From an uncultured Draconibacterium sp. (GTDB lineage: Bacteria > Bacteroidota > Bacteroidia > Bacteroidales > Prolixibacteraceae): DNA of 64,000 nt. How positions within the stretch are numbered: position 1 is the stretch's first letter; each line of letters begins with the position of its first letter. The stretch is taken from positions 62,001-126,000 of the forward strand of contig NZ_CAJXYQ010000015.1 of assembly GCF_913063105.1 (NCBI RefSeq), written 5' to 3'. Positions 45,415 through 55,114 of this stretch are shown in pieces. The position numbers and the translations under genes were made by a program. Under the pieces are notes generated by a model, which was given only the letters and a program-made list of their open reading frames with translations, did not search any database and had not been told where the DNA came from.

Positions 45415-46080
45415 TTGTTGGCAGAAAAATTAATATCAGATGTAATTCCGGCGGTTACCAGTTCCGATAACGGGCGTAAGGCGCTGAGTCATATGGATGT
45501 GTATCGTGTGTCGCATATTCCGGTGGTTGACGATACAAAATATCTTGGCCTTGTTTCTGATAAATTAGTTTACGACCTGAACCTGGTGGAAGTTCCTATT
45601 TCAACAGCGCTCGATAAGTTAAATACCACTCATGCACACAAGGATCAGCATATTTTTGAACTGGCCGTGGTGATGTACAAACTAAAAATTAGCGTATTGC
45701 CGGTGTTGGATGTCGATCATTATTACCTTGGGGCAATTACTCTGTATGATTTGGCGCGTAGGTTTGCCAACCTGTTTTCGCTGCAGGAAGTGGGCGGTGT
45801 TGTGGTTGTAGAAATGAATGTTACCGATTATTCGGTTGCTCAAATAAGCCAGATTGTAGAAAGCAACGATGTAAAAATACTGAGTTTCTTTATCGACCGG
45901 AAGCCGGGAGCGAATGTGCTTGATGTTATTATTAAACTTGATTCGGAGGAGTTGTCGGGGGTGGTGCAGGCCCTTATGCGATACGATTACAATGTTAAAG
46001 CAATTTATCAGGATCGGTCGATGTTAAACGATCTTTACCAGGATCGCTTCGATCAGTTTATGAAATTTATGAACATTTAA
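45415..46080 (+). CDS. CBS-domain protein upstream of nadK
   Basis: 221 residues with two CBS motifs (DVYRVSHIPVVDD near residue 30 and KLKISVLPVLDVDHYYLGAI near 90) and a C-terminal ACT-like part (EMNVTDYSVAQISQIVESNDVKILSFF). There is no ATG in frame. Translation must start at TTG 45415 or 45418 (giving LAEKLISDV or AEKLISDV). CBS pairs usually bind adenine nucleotides. It stands directly before nadK and is conserved in this position in Bacteroidota, perhaps as a regulator of NAD or nucleotide use; that role is inference. Confidence 0.85.
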   Translation: MLAEKLISDVIPAVTSSDNGRKALSHMDVYRVSHIPVVDDTKYLGLVSDKLVYDLNLVEVPISTALDKLNTTHAHKDQHIFELAVVMYKLKISVLPVLDVDHYYLGAITLYDLARRFANLFSLQEVGGVVVVEMNVTDYSVAQISQIVESNDVKILSFFIDRKPGANVLDVIIKLDSEELSGVVQALMRYDYNVKAIYQDRSMLNDLYQDRFDQFMKFMNI

Positions 46081-46093
46081 ACTACGACCCATT

Positions 46094-46975
46094 GTGAAAG
46101 TTGCAGTGTTTGGCACTATTGTCTCAGATGATTTTGTTCCTGTTTTACAGGAGTTTTTCAGTTTTCTTCGCACAAAAAATATTCAGGTGCAGTTGTATAA
46201 ACCGTTTTATTCGCACCTGGTTGAAGAGTTAAACAGTTCCACTTATTACACTTCATTTTTTCATTCGTACTCCGATTTTGATCCTGATAATTCCTTTGTT
46301 TTTAGTGTTGGTGGCGATGGAACCTTTTTGCAGTCCGTGTTAAATATCCGAAATTTTAATATTCCTGTTATTGGATTAAATGGCGGCAGGCTGGGGTTTT
46401 TGGCCGATATTTCGGAAGATGAAGTGCACAGTGCTCTGGAACATATTTTTACCGGAAATTACAAGGTGGTTGAGCGTTCGATGCTAGAGATTGAGTTTTC
46501 GAACCGTGAAAACCTTGATTTCAATTTTGCACTAAACGAAATGACGGTGTTAAAAACCGATAACGCTTCGATGTTAAATGTTACTGCACGAATTAATGGT
46601 GACTTTCTGAATAATTATTGGGCCGATGGTTTAATAATTTCTACACCAACGGGCTCAACAGCCTATTCGCTTAGTGTGGGTGGGCCTATTTTAACACCAA
46701 ATTCTGCCAACTTTGTTATTACACCATTGGCGCCGCATAATTTAACCATCAGGCCCATTGTAGTTCCCGACGACAGTGAAATTGAGTTGGAAGTAGAGGG
46801 CAGGGGAACAAACTACCTGACTTCACTCGATTCGCGCTCGGTAGCTGTTGAGTTTTCAACAAAAATAACGGTTAAAAAGGCCGCCTTTAAATTAAAAACA
46901 CTTCAGCTGCCTGAACAGCCATTTTTTCACACCCTACGAACCAAGTTAATGTGGGGAATCGACCGGAGGAACTGA
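46094..46975 (+). CDS. nadK: NAD kinase
   Basis: Phosphorylates NAD to NADP. 293 residues with a GTG start that lies 13 bases after the CBS stop. The nucleotide motif SVGGDGTFLQSV (GGDGT), the NGGRLGFLADI segment and SALNE-like FALNEMTVLK, WADGLIISTPTGSTAYSLSVGGPILTP are intact. Cytosolic. Placed in the CBS-nadK-DUF6089-uppS-bamA neighbourhood common to the phylum. Confidence 0.96.
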   Translation: MKVAVFGTIVSDDFVPVLQEFFSFLRTKNIQVQLYKPFYSHLVEELNSSTYYTSFFHSYSDFDPDNSFVFSVGGDGTFLQSVLNIRNFNIPVIGLNGGRLGFLADISEDEVHSALEHIFTGNYKVVERSMLEIEFSNRENLDFNFALNEMTVLKTDNASMLNVTARINGDFLNNYWADGLIISTPTGSTAYSLSVGGPILTPNSANFVITPLAPHNLTIRPIVVPDDSEIELEVEGRGTNYLTSLDSRSVAVEFSTKITVKKAAFKLKTLQLPEQPFFHTLRTKLMWGIDRRN

Positions 46976-47057
46976 ATTTCATTGGCCTACTTAACAATTT
47001 TTAATCTTTGTTTGGGTTTTATAATAGCAAAGGAGCATGTTATTTTTAGAATTATAT

Positions 47058-47145
47058 TACTTTTGTAGCTTTTGAAAGCAAAAGTTAAAGCGTTTTTTAA
47101 GCTATAAGTTCATTGATATTCAGTTGGTTATGGTGTTTATTTTTG
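47058..47145 (+). promoter_or_regulatory. Two candidate -7 boxes ahead of the DUF6089-uppS-bamA genes
   Basis: TACTTTTG at 47058-47065 and TATTTTTG at 47138-47145 both match TAnnTTTG. Neither has a TTTG at the ideal distance. Either could drive the envelope operon and would give a long leader. Confidence 0.4.
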
Positions 47146-47290
47146 TTCGGATTTTAAGTGTGATTTGAGGCTTTTTGCCTGGTATAAATTCATTTTGATT
47201 CAACAATAAAGAACACCCTTTCAATTGAGTAAAATGAAAGAAAATAACATGTCTGAGACCATTGTGAAAAAAACAAAATTTAATACCAAA

Positions 47291-48058
47291 ATGAAGAAAT
47301 TATTATTGGTGTTGCTTACAGTTTTTCTGACTGTTTCAGTACATGCACAAAAAACGGCTGACATAGGAATTTGGGGAGGTTCGTTAACTTCGGTACATGG
47401 CGACATGGATGACGATACCCCGTTTCAATCGTTCAATTTAAATTTTGGAGCTTATTTCAGGTATAATTTTAATGCCCGCGTGGCGATGCGAGCCATGTTT
47501 TTAACCGGTACTTTTTCGAGCACCGGAGAAGTAGAAAGCGCTCCGTGGGAGTTTGATAAAATGGTTCAGGATTTATCCCTGCAGGCAGAAATTAATTACC
47601 TGAGGTATATATTAGGAAAAAAGAAATTACGCTTTAGTCCTTATGTTACCGCAGGAATAGGTGTTGCCTATTTCCCTTATAATTTTAAAGCCAGGGAAAT
47701 CGCAGAATTTAATCCCAACCATCCAGAGTTGGAATACAATCCGGCAACCGGGCAAATTATTGTAACTGATTATGAAGAATCGGTAGTTACACCAACTATT
47801 CCCTTTGGTATTGGCTTTAAATACACCATTGGCGATAGGTTAGGATTAGGCGTTGAGTACCAGATGAGAAAATACATGAGCGATAAGCTGGATGACCTGG
47901 ACGATCCATTGGCACATGTCAACGGATTTGGCGAAACCATAATTTATAACGACGGTTCGCATAATAATGATTGGGCAGGGTACTTGGGAGTGCATCTCAC
48001 GTACATGATTTTTATAGGGAAAAAGGCATGTCCGGCTTACGATGCTAAAAATTGGTAA
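47291..48058 (+). CDS. DUF6089 family outer-membrane beta-barrel protein
   Basis: 255 residues from the ATG giving MKKLLLVLLTVFL, a standard signal peptide ending VHAQ. An upstream ATG at 47234 (and a TTG at 47225) would add about 20 residues before the signal, which is unlikely. The body is a small beta-barrel in the porin/OmpW-like size class with aromatic-rich strands (GAYFRYNFNARVAMRAMFL, LGLGVEYQMRKYM). It lies just before uppS, a conserved placement in Bacteroidota, and its TAA overlaps the uppS ATG (TAATG). Function unknown, probably envelope assembly or sensing. Confidence 0.8.
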   Translation: MKKLLLVLLTVFLTVSVHAQKTADIGIWGGSLTSVHGDMDDDTPFQSFNLNFGAYFRYNFNARVAMRAMFLTGTFSSTGEVESAPWEFDKMVQDLSLQAEINYLRYILGKKKLRFSPYVTAGIGVAYFPYNFKAREIAEFNPNHPELEYNPATGQIIVTDYEESVVTPTIPFGIGFKYTIGDRLGLGVEYQMRKYMSDKLDDLDDPLAHVNGFGETIIYNDGSHNNDWAGYLGVHLTYMIFIGKKACPAYDAKNW

Positions 48059-48804
48059 TGAAAACAGTGTCTGAAAAAATAGATAACAACAATATTCCAA
48101 AACATATTGCCATAATTATGGATGGCAATGGACGTTGGGCTGCTAAATATGGCAAGCCGCGCATTATGGGGCATGAGAATGGTGTTGAGTCTGTTCGCTC
48201 AGTAGTGGAAGGTGCCGGTGAAATTGGCGTTAAACACCTTACGCTTTATGCCTTTTCAACCGAAAACTGGGATCGTCCCAAAGAAGAAGTGGATGCGCTT
48301 ATGGGGCTTTTGGTACATGCCATTGAAGCAGAAACCGATGAGCTAAATAAAAATAACGTTCGTTTAAGCGTAATTGGTAACGTGGCAATAATGCCCGAAG
48401 AAGTACGCCATAAACTAAACGGATGCATTGACGCATTAAAAAACAACAGCGGCTTAAACCTGGTTTTAGCCCTGAGTTATAGCGGACAATGGGATATTGT
48501 AAATGCCGTGAAGCATTTGGTTGCAGATGTGCAACAAAACAAGATTACACAAGAAACAATAAATAACGAACTGTTCCAGAATTATTTGTCAACAGCAAAA
48601 ATGCCCGCTCCGGAACTGCTGATTAGAACCAGCGGTGAATACCGGATAAGCAATTTTTTACTGTGGCAAATAGCTTACTCTGAATTACATTTTACAAATA
48701 AATTATGGCCCGATTTTAGAAAACAGGATTTATTTGAAGCCATTATTGATTATCAGAACAGAGAGAGAAGATTTGGAAAAACAAGTGAACAGTTAACGAG
48801 CTAA
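48058..48804 (+). CDS. uppS: Undecaprenyl diphosphate synthase / isoprenyl transferase
   Basis: Cis-prenyltransferase that makes the lipid carrier for peptidoglycan and O-antigen. 248 residues. HIAIIMDGNGRWAAKYG carries the catalytic Asp, and TLYAFSTENWDRPKEEV and LLIRTSGEYRISNFLLWQIAYSEL are the other conserved regions. Start ATG overlaps the DUF6089 stop (a TTG 6 bases upstream is less likely). bamA follows after 4 bases. Confidence 0.97.
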   Translation: MKTVSEKIDNNNIPKHIAIIMDGNGRWAAKYGKPRIMGHENGVESVRSVVEGAGEIGVKHLTLYAFSTENWDRPKEEVDALMGLLVHAIEAETDELNKNNVRLSVIGNVAIMPEEVRHKLNGCIDALKNNSGLNLVLALSYSGQWDIVNAVKHLVADVQQNKITQETINNELFQNYLSTAKMPAPELLIRTSGEYRISNFLLWQIAYSELHFTNKLWPDFRKQDLFEAIIDYQNRERRFGKTSEQLTS

Positions 48805-48808
48805 TTTT

Positions 48809-51529
48809 ATGAGTAGAATTAAAAGACCATTAGTCGCCTTTTTATTCCTTTTTACGGTGTTTGTACCACAGCTATTTGCACAAGACGCTGATAGTACAAA
48901 CTTTTCGATTTATTATTCCAGTGCACGCCAATACACCATTGCCGACGTGCAGGTTTCAGGAATCCGGTATCTGGATAAAACCGTTTTGGTTCAGCTATCA
49001 GGTTTAAAGGTTGGCGATGAAATTATGGTGCCGGGAGACGAGATTACACTGGCAATTAAAAAACTATGGCAGCAGGGCCTGTTTTCCGATGTGAAAATTC
49101 AGGCCACAAAAATAGTTGGAAGTCAGATTTGGTTGGATATTTACCTGCAGGAACGTCCGCGTTTGGCAGATGTAAATTTTTACGGGGTATCAAAATCAGA
49201 GAAAGATGATATTACCGAAAAAGTATTACTACTTCGGGGAAGTCAGATTACTGATCATCAGGTAAACAGTGCCGAACGAACCATTATGAACCTCTTCCAC
49301 GGGAAAGGATTCTTAAATACCGAGGTAAACGTTGTTCAGCGCGATGACACAACACAAAACAACAGTGTGGTGCTCGATATCTATGTGGATAAAAAGGAGA
49401 AAGTAAAGGTTAATAATATTGACATTATTGGCAACCAGGCGCTAACGGATATTACGCTTGAACGGGCCATGAAAAAGACCAACGAAAAATCGTTGCGCAA
49501 CTTCTTTAAAACCAAAAAGTTTTTGCAGGAAGAATACGAGAACGATCAGGCTAACCTTATTGATAAATACAACGAAAAAGGTTACCGTGATGCTATAATC
49601 ACAAATGATTCGATTTACCAGGTAGAGGTGGGGCGGAAGAACAAACCACGGGTAAATATAGATATTGACATTGAAGAAGGGAACAAATATTACTTCGGCG
49701 ATATCCGCTGGGTGGGAAACACGGTTTATCCATCTGATTATCTTGATTTACGTTTAGGAATAAAAAAAGGAGATGTGTTTAACCAGAAAATTTTGGATAA
49801 ACGCTTATTTGATAATGAAGAAGGTTTAAATAACGTTTACCTCGATCGTGGTTACCTGTTTTTTAATCTCGATCCGGTTGAAGTAAATGTAAACGGCGAT
49901 ACCATAAACTACGAAATGCGTATTTTCGAGGGAAAACAGGCAACCATTAACGAAGTGCGAATTGTTGGAAACACAAAAACACACGAGCATGTTGCCCGAC
50001 GCGAACTTCGTACTTATCCGGGAGACTTGTTTAGCAAAACCTTGTTGATGCGATCGTACAGGGAACTGGCACAGCTCGGGCACTTCGATCCTGAAGCCAT
50101 TAATCCAGATGTACAACCTCACCCCGAAGATGGAACTGTTGATATTGAATACCAGTTGCAGGAAAAAGCCAACGACCAGATTGAATTATCAGGAGGTTGG
50201 GGAGCCGGTATGTTTGTGGGCTCGGTTGGTTTAAAATTTGCCAACTTCTCGGTTCGTAACATTTTTAATAAGGAAGCCTGGCGTCCGTTGCCAACCGGTG
50301 ACGGGCAGACACTGAGTTTACGTTATCAAACCAGTGGAAAATATTACCGTACAATCAGTTTATCGTTTATCGAGCCCTGGCTTGGTGGTAAAAAACCAAA
50401 CTCGTTCTCGGTATCTCTTTCACATTCGCGCATAAACTACAGTGCTAATAAATATTACCAAAGCTACAATCCATACGGGTACGGAAGCAGTTACGGCTAT
50501 TCGCCTTATGGCTACGGTGGCAGCTATGGAGGTTATGGTTATTCGCCCTATGGTTCCGGTTATTCGCCCTATGGGTATGGCGGATACGGAGGTTATGGCT
50601 ATCCGCAATATACTTACAATTACGATTCGGAAGATGACAACGAGGAAGATGACCAGATTTGGGAAACCACAGCGCTTGCCCTGGGATATGGTTACCGCTT
50701 ATCGTGGCCCGATGACTACTTTACGGTTTATCACGAGTTGTCGCTCGAGCACTATAACTTAAGAAACATGGGAAGTTATTTTTACTTCCTTGCCGACGAA
50801 ACCGGACAGGTGAACGGTACTTTTAATAACCTGAGTTTTAAAACCGTTTTCGGACGAAGCTCGGTTGATAATCCTTTGTATTCAAGGAGAGGGTCGAACA
50901 TTTCATTGGCATTGAAAGTTACACCGCCATACTCGTGGTTTAACGATAAAGACTACTCGGATGAAAGCATTTCAAACGAAGAGCGTTACAAGTGGATTGA
51001 ATACCACAAATGGTTGTTAAAGGCCCAATGGTTTACACCTCTTACCAACCCGGGAGGCGATCATACACTGGTACTTAAAACCGCACTCGAGATGGGATTT
51101 CTTGGCTACTTTGACGAAGGCAGAAAATCGCCATTCGAAGGATTTATTGTTGGTGGCTCGGGTATGTCGGGGTACAATATTTACGGTACCGATTATATTG
51201 CCCTGCGTGGTTACAAAGACTACAGCTTAAGCCCGAACAACGGATCGAATATGTACTCGAAATTTACTACCGAATTGCGCTTCCCAATAACCTTGAAACC
51301 CAGTGCAACCATTTATGCCCTGGCTTTCCTTGAGGCCGGTAATGCAGGTATAAGTTTCCAAAACTATGTACCATTTAAATTACACCGCTCGGCTGGTGTT
51401 GGTGTTCGTATCTTCTTGCCAATGTTTGGATTAATGGGTATCGATTGGGGATATGGTTTCGACGAAGTACCTGGTGTTACCGATGCTGCAGGCAGTCAGT
51501 TCCACTTTGTTATCGGACAACAGTTTTAA
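48809..51529 (+). CDS. bamA: Outer membrane protein assembly factor BamA
   Basis: 906 residues: signal peptide (ends LFAQ), about five POTRA domains (residues roughly 35-440), and a C-terminal 16-strand barrel ending in F (FVIGQQF). POTRA strands such as ADVQVSGIRYLDKTVLVQLSGLKVGD and the NEVRIVGNTKTHEHVARREL repeat are clear. An insert of about 55 residues rich in Gly and Tyr, then an acidic run (residues about 553-616), sits between early barrel strands and is unusual. BamA inserts outer membrane proteins. Two ompH genes follow, which is the normal neighbourhood. Confidence 0.96.
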   Translation: MSRIKRPLVAFLFLFTVFVPQLFAQDADSTNFSIYYSSARQYTIADVQVSGIRYLDKTVLVQLSGLKVGDEIMVPGDEITLAIKKLWQQGLFSDVKIQATKIVGSQIWLDIYLQERPRLADVNFYGVSKSEKDDITEKVLLLRGSQITDHQVNSAERTIMNLFHGKGFLNTEVNVVQRDDTTQNNSVVLDIYVDKKEKVKVNNIDIIGNQALTDITLERAMKKTNEKSLRNFFKTKKFLQEEYENDQANLIDKYNEKGYRDAIITNDSIYQVEVGRKNKPRVNIDIDIEEGNKYYFGDIRWVGNTVYPSDYLDLRLGIKKGDVFNQKILDKRLFDNEEGLNNVYLDRGYLFFNLDPVEVNVNGDTINYEMRIFEGKQATINEVRIVGNTKTHEHVARRELRTYPGDLFSKTLLMRSYRELAQLGHFDPEAINPDVQPHPEDGTVDIEYQLQEKANDQIELSGGWGAGMFVGSVGLKFANFSVRNIFNKEAWRPLPTGDGQTLSLRYQTSGKYYRTISLSFIEPWLGGKKPNSFSVSLSHSRINYSANKYYQSYNPYGYGSSYGYSPYGYGGSYGGYGYSPYGSGYSPYGYGGYGGYGYPQYTYNYDSEDDNEEDDQIWETTALALGYGYRLSWPDDYFTVYHELSLEHYNLRNMGSYFYFLADETGQVNGTFNNLSFKTVFGRSSVDNPLYSRRGSNISLALKVTPPYSWFNDKDYSDESISNEERYKWIEYHKWLLKAQWFTPLTNPGGDHTLVLKTALEMGFLGYFDEGRKSPFEGFIVGGSGMSGYNIYGTDYIALRGYKDYSLSPNNGSNMYSKFTTELRFPITLKPSATIYALAFLEAGNAGISFQNYVPFKLHRSAGVGVRIFLPMFGLMGIDWGYGFDEVPGVTDAAGSQFHFVIGQQF
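50465..50625 (+). repeat. Tandem YSPYG repeat insert in bamA
   Basis: Low-complexity coding stretch with YSPYG encoded three times (50498, 50540 and 50561). The last two are separated by exactly 21 bases and the first two by 42, and the flanks are GYG-rich. This suggests expansion of a 7-residue unit. It is followed by the acidic run DSEDDNEEDD. Confidence 0.75.
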
Positions 51530-51595
51530 ACCAAGAAACAGGTTTGGCATAAAATATGATAGACAAAAACCAGTTTAACTAAAAAAGAATTTGCC

Positions 51596-52108
51596 ATGAA
51601 GAAAATAATTTTAACACTTGCCGTAATATTTTCAGTTACCGTTTTTGCAAATGCACAAAAATTTGCTTTCATCGATTCAGAATATATTATGGAAAACATT
51701 CCTTCGTTTAACGCAGCACAGGAGCAGCTGAACCAATTGTCGTCGCAGTACCAAAAAGAACTGGAATCCATGCACGCGGAAATAGAACAGATGTACCAGG
51801 ATTTTCAGGCTGAAAGCGTACTGTTATCGGAAGATATGAAACGCAAACGCGAAGATGTTATTATTACAAAAGAGAAAGAATATAAATCATTGCAGCGCAA
51901 ATACTTTGGCCCTAACGGCGATTTGTTTAAAAAGCGGCAGGGTTTAATTAAACCTATTCAAGACGACATTTTTAATGCCGTTCAGGAAATTGCTACCGAT
52001 GGCAGTTATGCTGTTATTTTTGATAAATCAGGCGATGCAACATTGTTTTTTACCAACCCGCGCTACGATTTGAGCGACCAGGTATTGCAAAAACTGGGAT
52101 ACAAGTAA
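51596..52108 (+). CDS. OmpH/Skp-family periplasmic chaperone (first copy)
   Basis: 170 residues. Signal peptide MKKIILTLAVIFSVTVFANAQ; then the Skp-like fold: FAFIDSEYIMENIPSFNAAQEQLNQL and a long coiled-coil arm (about residues 45-110). Skp holds unfolded outer membrane proteins for BamA, the gene just upstream. A second, related copy follows at 52309. This copy carries the FDKSGDATLFFTNP C-terminal strand. Confidence 0.9.
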   Translation: MKKIILTLAVIFSVTVFANAQKFAFIDSEYIMENIPSFNAAQEQLNQLSSQYQKELESMHAEIEQMYQDFQAESVLLSEDMKRKREDVIITKEKEYKSLQRKYFGPNGDLFKKRQGLIKPIQDDIFNAVQEIATDGSYAVIFDKSGDATLFFTNPRYDLSDQVLQKLGYK

Positions 52109-52273
52109 TAGACCGAAATAGGATGGTGGATTCAAATTGAATCGCAGAATTTATTTTATACCATAAAAATTAATTATTTATTTTAAGCAGTATAGTAATG
52201 AACGGGCTTTTGTTTAATTAAACTTTTGAGTGTAATTATTTGAAATGCTCGTTTTATAATTGGTATTAAATAC

Positions 52274-52281
52274 TATATTTG
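52274..52281 (+). promoter_or_regulatory. -7 box of the second ompH
   Basis: TATATTTG followed by CAAGC matches TAnnTTTG, 28 bases before the ATG. The -33 region has only a weak GTTTT. The second ompH may thus be transcribed separately from bamA-ompH1. Confidence 0.5.
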
Positions 52282-52308
52282 CAAGCAAAAATTAAGACCA
52301 CATTGATT

Positions 52309-52833
52309 ATGAAGAATTTAATGAAACTAATGGCAGTGCTCGTGTTCACTGTAGCATCATATACTGCTGCCAATGCGCAAGCCTTAAAGTTTGGACACAT
52401 TGATTTGCAAGCCCTGGTACAAGTAATGCCCGAGCGCGCTGCTGCAGAAGCAGAATTTAACACCTTTCAACAAGAACTGGAAGAAATTCTTGGCGAAATG
52501 CAAAAAGACTATCAGGCGAAATTAGCCGAATTTGAAGCATTGGGAGAAGCAGCATCAGAAATAAAAAGAAATGCAAAAATTGCAGAAATTCAGGATGTAC
52601 AACAACGCATTCAGAATTACCAGGTAACAGCTCAACAACAAGTTCAGCAAAAACAAGCCGAACTGCTTACTCCTGTTTTTGATAAAGCAGAAAAGGCAAT
52701 TGAAGAAGTAGCAAAAGAACAAGGGTTAATTTATGTTTTTGACGCAGGTACAGGAAACAGAACAATTTTGTACAAATCAAACCAGAGCGTGGATGTTCTT
52801 CCATTGGTTAAAGCAAAATTAGGTATACAGTAA
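52309..52833 (+). CDS. OmpH/Skp-family periplasmic chaperone (second copy)
   Basis: 174 residues from the ATG giving MKNLMKLM (an upstream TTG lies inside the -7 box region). Signal peptide ends AANAQ. Skp-like: LKFGHIDLQALVQVMPERAAAEAEF and a Gln/Glu-rich coiled coil. VFDAGTGNRTILY is the counterpart of the first copy's C-terminal strand. Divergent paralogue of the gene at 51596. Ends with a strong terminator. Confidence 0.9.
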   Translation: MKNLMKLMAVLVFTVASYTAANAQALKFGHIDLQALVQVMPERAAAEAEFNTFQQELEEILGEMQKDYQAKLAEFEALGEAASEIKRNAKIAEIQDVQQRIQNYQVTAQQQVQQKQAELLTPVFDKAEKAIEEVAKEQGLIYVFDAGTGNRTILYKSNQSVDVLPLVKAKLGIQ

Positions 52834-53180
52834 AACATACCATTAGCATATAACAAAAAACCGCTTATCGAAAGTTAAGCGGTTTTTTTATGCCTTTTTT
52901 TAATATAAAAATAGCGACCGGAAGAATTTTGCGAGCGGTAGATTGCCACTATCATTTTTAACTGTGCCAAAAGTACACGGTAGAAAAGAAGGCTGTTTGA
53001 TGTAATAAATTTTAAGCATATTTTAGGTATTGGTAGCGAATAATCTTTTTTATTTTAAAACATATTGCAATGATAATAGATAAAAACTATATTTATTGGA
53101 ATTAAAATGGCAGGAAGAATGAGCAGTTGAGAGTATTTGAATGCTCAAATGAAAAACAAAGATCTAACTAAATTGAACAC
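52834..53180. other. Intergenic region between ompH2 and glycogen synthase
   Basis: 347 bases. The first 55 contain the ompH2 terminator (52855-52888). The remaining sequence is AT-rich and includes TATATTTA near 53091-53098, one base off TAnnTTTG, as the only -7-like box close to the glycogen synthase start. No other gene or structure is evident. Confidence 0.35.
52855..52888 (+). terminator. Terminator after ompH2
   Basis: 13-base perfect arms AAAAAACCGCTTA (52855-52867) and TAAGCGGTTTTTT (52876-52888) with an 8-base loop. Also active in reverse by sequence. Confidence 0.9.
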
Positions 53181-55019
53181 ATGGCAGCAACTAAATTAAA
53201 AAAGGAAAAGGATACGAACGAACAAACAGACAAAACCATTTTATTTGAAATCGCCTGGGAAGTATGTAACCAGGTTGGTGGTATATATACGGTTATACGT
53301 TCAAAAGTTCCATCGGTAATCACACAGAGGGGGCACGATAATTATTTTCTGATTGGGCCGTATTTTGCGGATCAGGCAGCCGCCCATTTCGATCCGGCTA
53401 CTGATTTTTCAACACCCATCGGACAGGCTGTTCTGGAGATGCAATCACGCGGGTTTGAAGTTTACTATGGCCAGTGGATTGTGTCTGGAAGGCCAAACGT
53501 TGTACTGTTTAATCCTTACTCTGTTTACGATAAACTCGGAGAAATAAAATATTACCTGTTTAAAGATTATAATATTTCTATTCCCGACGGCGATGATTTA
53601 CTGGACAAAGTGGCTGCCTTTGGTTTTCAGGTTAAAGAGTTTTTTCATTACCTGTGCGAAACAGGGTTCTGCAAAACCAATATAATAGCACATTTTCACG
53701 AGTGGATGGCTGGCTTGCCAATACCCGGAATACGGAAATCAAACCTGAATATAAAAACCGTTTTCACCACACATGCTACGCTTTTGGGACGATACCTGGC
53801 AATGAATGATCATGAGTTCTACAGTCATCTGCCATTTTATAATTGGGAAGAGGAAGCCCAGAAGTTTAACGTAATGCCAATTGCTCAGATTGAACGGGCA
53901 TCGGCTCATGGAGCGCATGTGTTTACAACAGTAAGTGAAGTTACGGCCAGCGAGTGTACCAATTTGCTTGGCCGAACACCCGATAAGATTTTGCCGAATG
54001 GTTTGAATATTGAACGGTTCGAAGCCATTCACGAGGTCCAGAATCAACACGTACAGGTGAAAAAGAAAATTCACGAGTTTGTAATGGGGCACTTCTTTCA
54101 AAGTTATTCTTTCGATCTGGATAAAACACTGTACTTTTTTACATCCGGACGATACGAATATCAGAATAAAGGTTACGATCTTACCCTGGAAGCATTGGCC
54201 CGTTTAAACTGGAAAATGCAGCAGGCCGGAACCGATATGACTGTTGTTTCTTTCTTCATCACTAAACGTCCGTTTTATTCTTTTAATCCTGAAGTGTTAC
54301 AATCAAAAGCACAGATTGAAGATGTTGCACGTGTAGTAGAAGAAATAAAGGAGCAGGTAGGAGAACGCTTGTATAAAGAAATTACAGCCTTAAAAGGGCC
54401 CTACCAATTTCCGGATTTAAGAGCCTTGGTTGATGACTACCTGCGCTTAAAATTAAGAAGGAATGTGCAAAGCTGGAAAACCCAAAACCTGCCAAAAATT
54501 GTAACTCATACGCTGGTTGACGATGCTAAAGATGAAATTCTTAATTTCTTACGAACCTCGAACCTGGTAAACAACCGACACGATAAAGTAAAAATTGTTT
54601 ATCACCCCGATTTTATCTCTACTACCAACCCATTGTTTAAAATGGATTATACGCAGTTTGTTCGCGGCTGTCATCTAGGAATATTCCCGAGTATGTACGA
54701 GCCATGGGGCTACACTCCGCTGGAGTGTTTGGCTAGTGGATTACCTTCGGTAACAAGTAATCTTGCAGGTTTTGGCGATTATGTGGTGAATAATTTACCC
54801 GACCATGACGAGAATGGCATGTACATTATCGATCGCACAGATGGGAACTTCCATCGCGCTGCCGAAGAACTGGCTAATATGCTCTTCGAGTTTGTAAACC
54901 TCTCGCGACGCGACAGGATTGCCTTGCGTTATCGCTGCGAAGAAGCATCGATGCATTTTGATTGGTCGAATCTGGGCAAATTTTACCATAGTGCCTACCA
55001 AATGGCCACTGAACGTTAA
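53181..55019 (+). CDS. Glycogen synthase (GT3 family, eukaryote-like)
   Basis: 612 residues. Resembles the yeast/animal GYS type (GT3), not the bacterial GlgA (GT5): FEIAWEVCNQVGGIYTVIRSK, FLIGPYF, HFHEWMAG, TTHATLLGRYLA, and YEPWGYTPLECLASGLPSV, with the E-x7-E pair. GT3 enzymes use UDP-glucose and occur in many Bacteroidota. Cytosolic. It stands between ompH and murI, where the phylum usually has ompH next to murI, so it may be an insertion in that synteny. Confidence 0.93.
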   Translation: MAATKLKKEKDTNEQTDKTILFEIAWEVCNQVGGIYTVIRSKVPSVITQRGHDNYFLIGPYFADQAAAHFDPATDFSTPIGQAVLEMQSRGFEVYYGQWIVSGRPNVVLFNPYSVYDKLGEIKYYLFKDYNISIPDGDDLLDKVAAFGFQVKEFFHYLCETGFCKTNIIAHFHEWMAGLPIPGIRKSNLNIKTVFTTHATLLGRYLAMNDHEFYSHLPFYNWEEEAQKFNVMPIAQIERASAHGAHVFTTVSEVTASECTNLLGRTPDKILPNGLNIERFEAIHEVQNQHVQVKKKIHEFVMGHFFQSYSFDLDKTLYFFTSGRYEYQNKGYDLTLEALARLNWKMQQAGTDMTVVSFFITKRPFYSFNPEVLQSKAQIEDVARVVEEIKEQVGERLYKEITALKGPYQFPDLRALVDDYLRLKLRRNVQSWKTQNLPKIVTHTLVDDAKDEILNFLRTSNLVNNRHDKVKIVYHPDFISTTNPLFKMDYTQFVRGCHLGIFPSMYEPWGYTPLECLASGLPSVTSNLAGFGDYVVNNLPDHDENGMYIIDRTDGNFHRAAEELANMLFEFVNLSRRDRIALRYRCEEASMHFDWSNLGKFYHSAYQMATER

Positions 55020-55114
55020 ACGTTTTTTCTACTGCAATTAAAGGAAAAGTAAGGCAGGCTCGCATGCAATTAATAGTAAAGCCTACCTGCATTGGTCGAT
55101 AAAAATAATATGCT

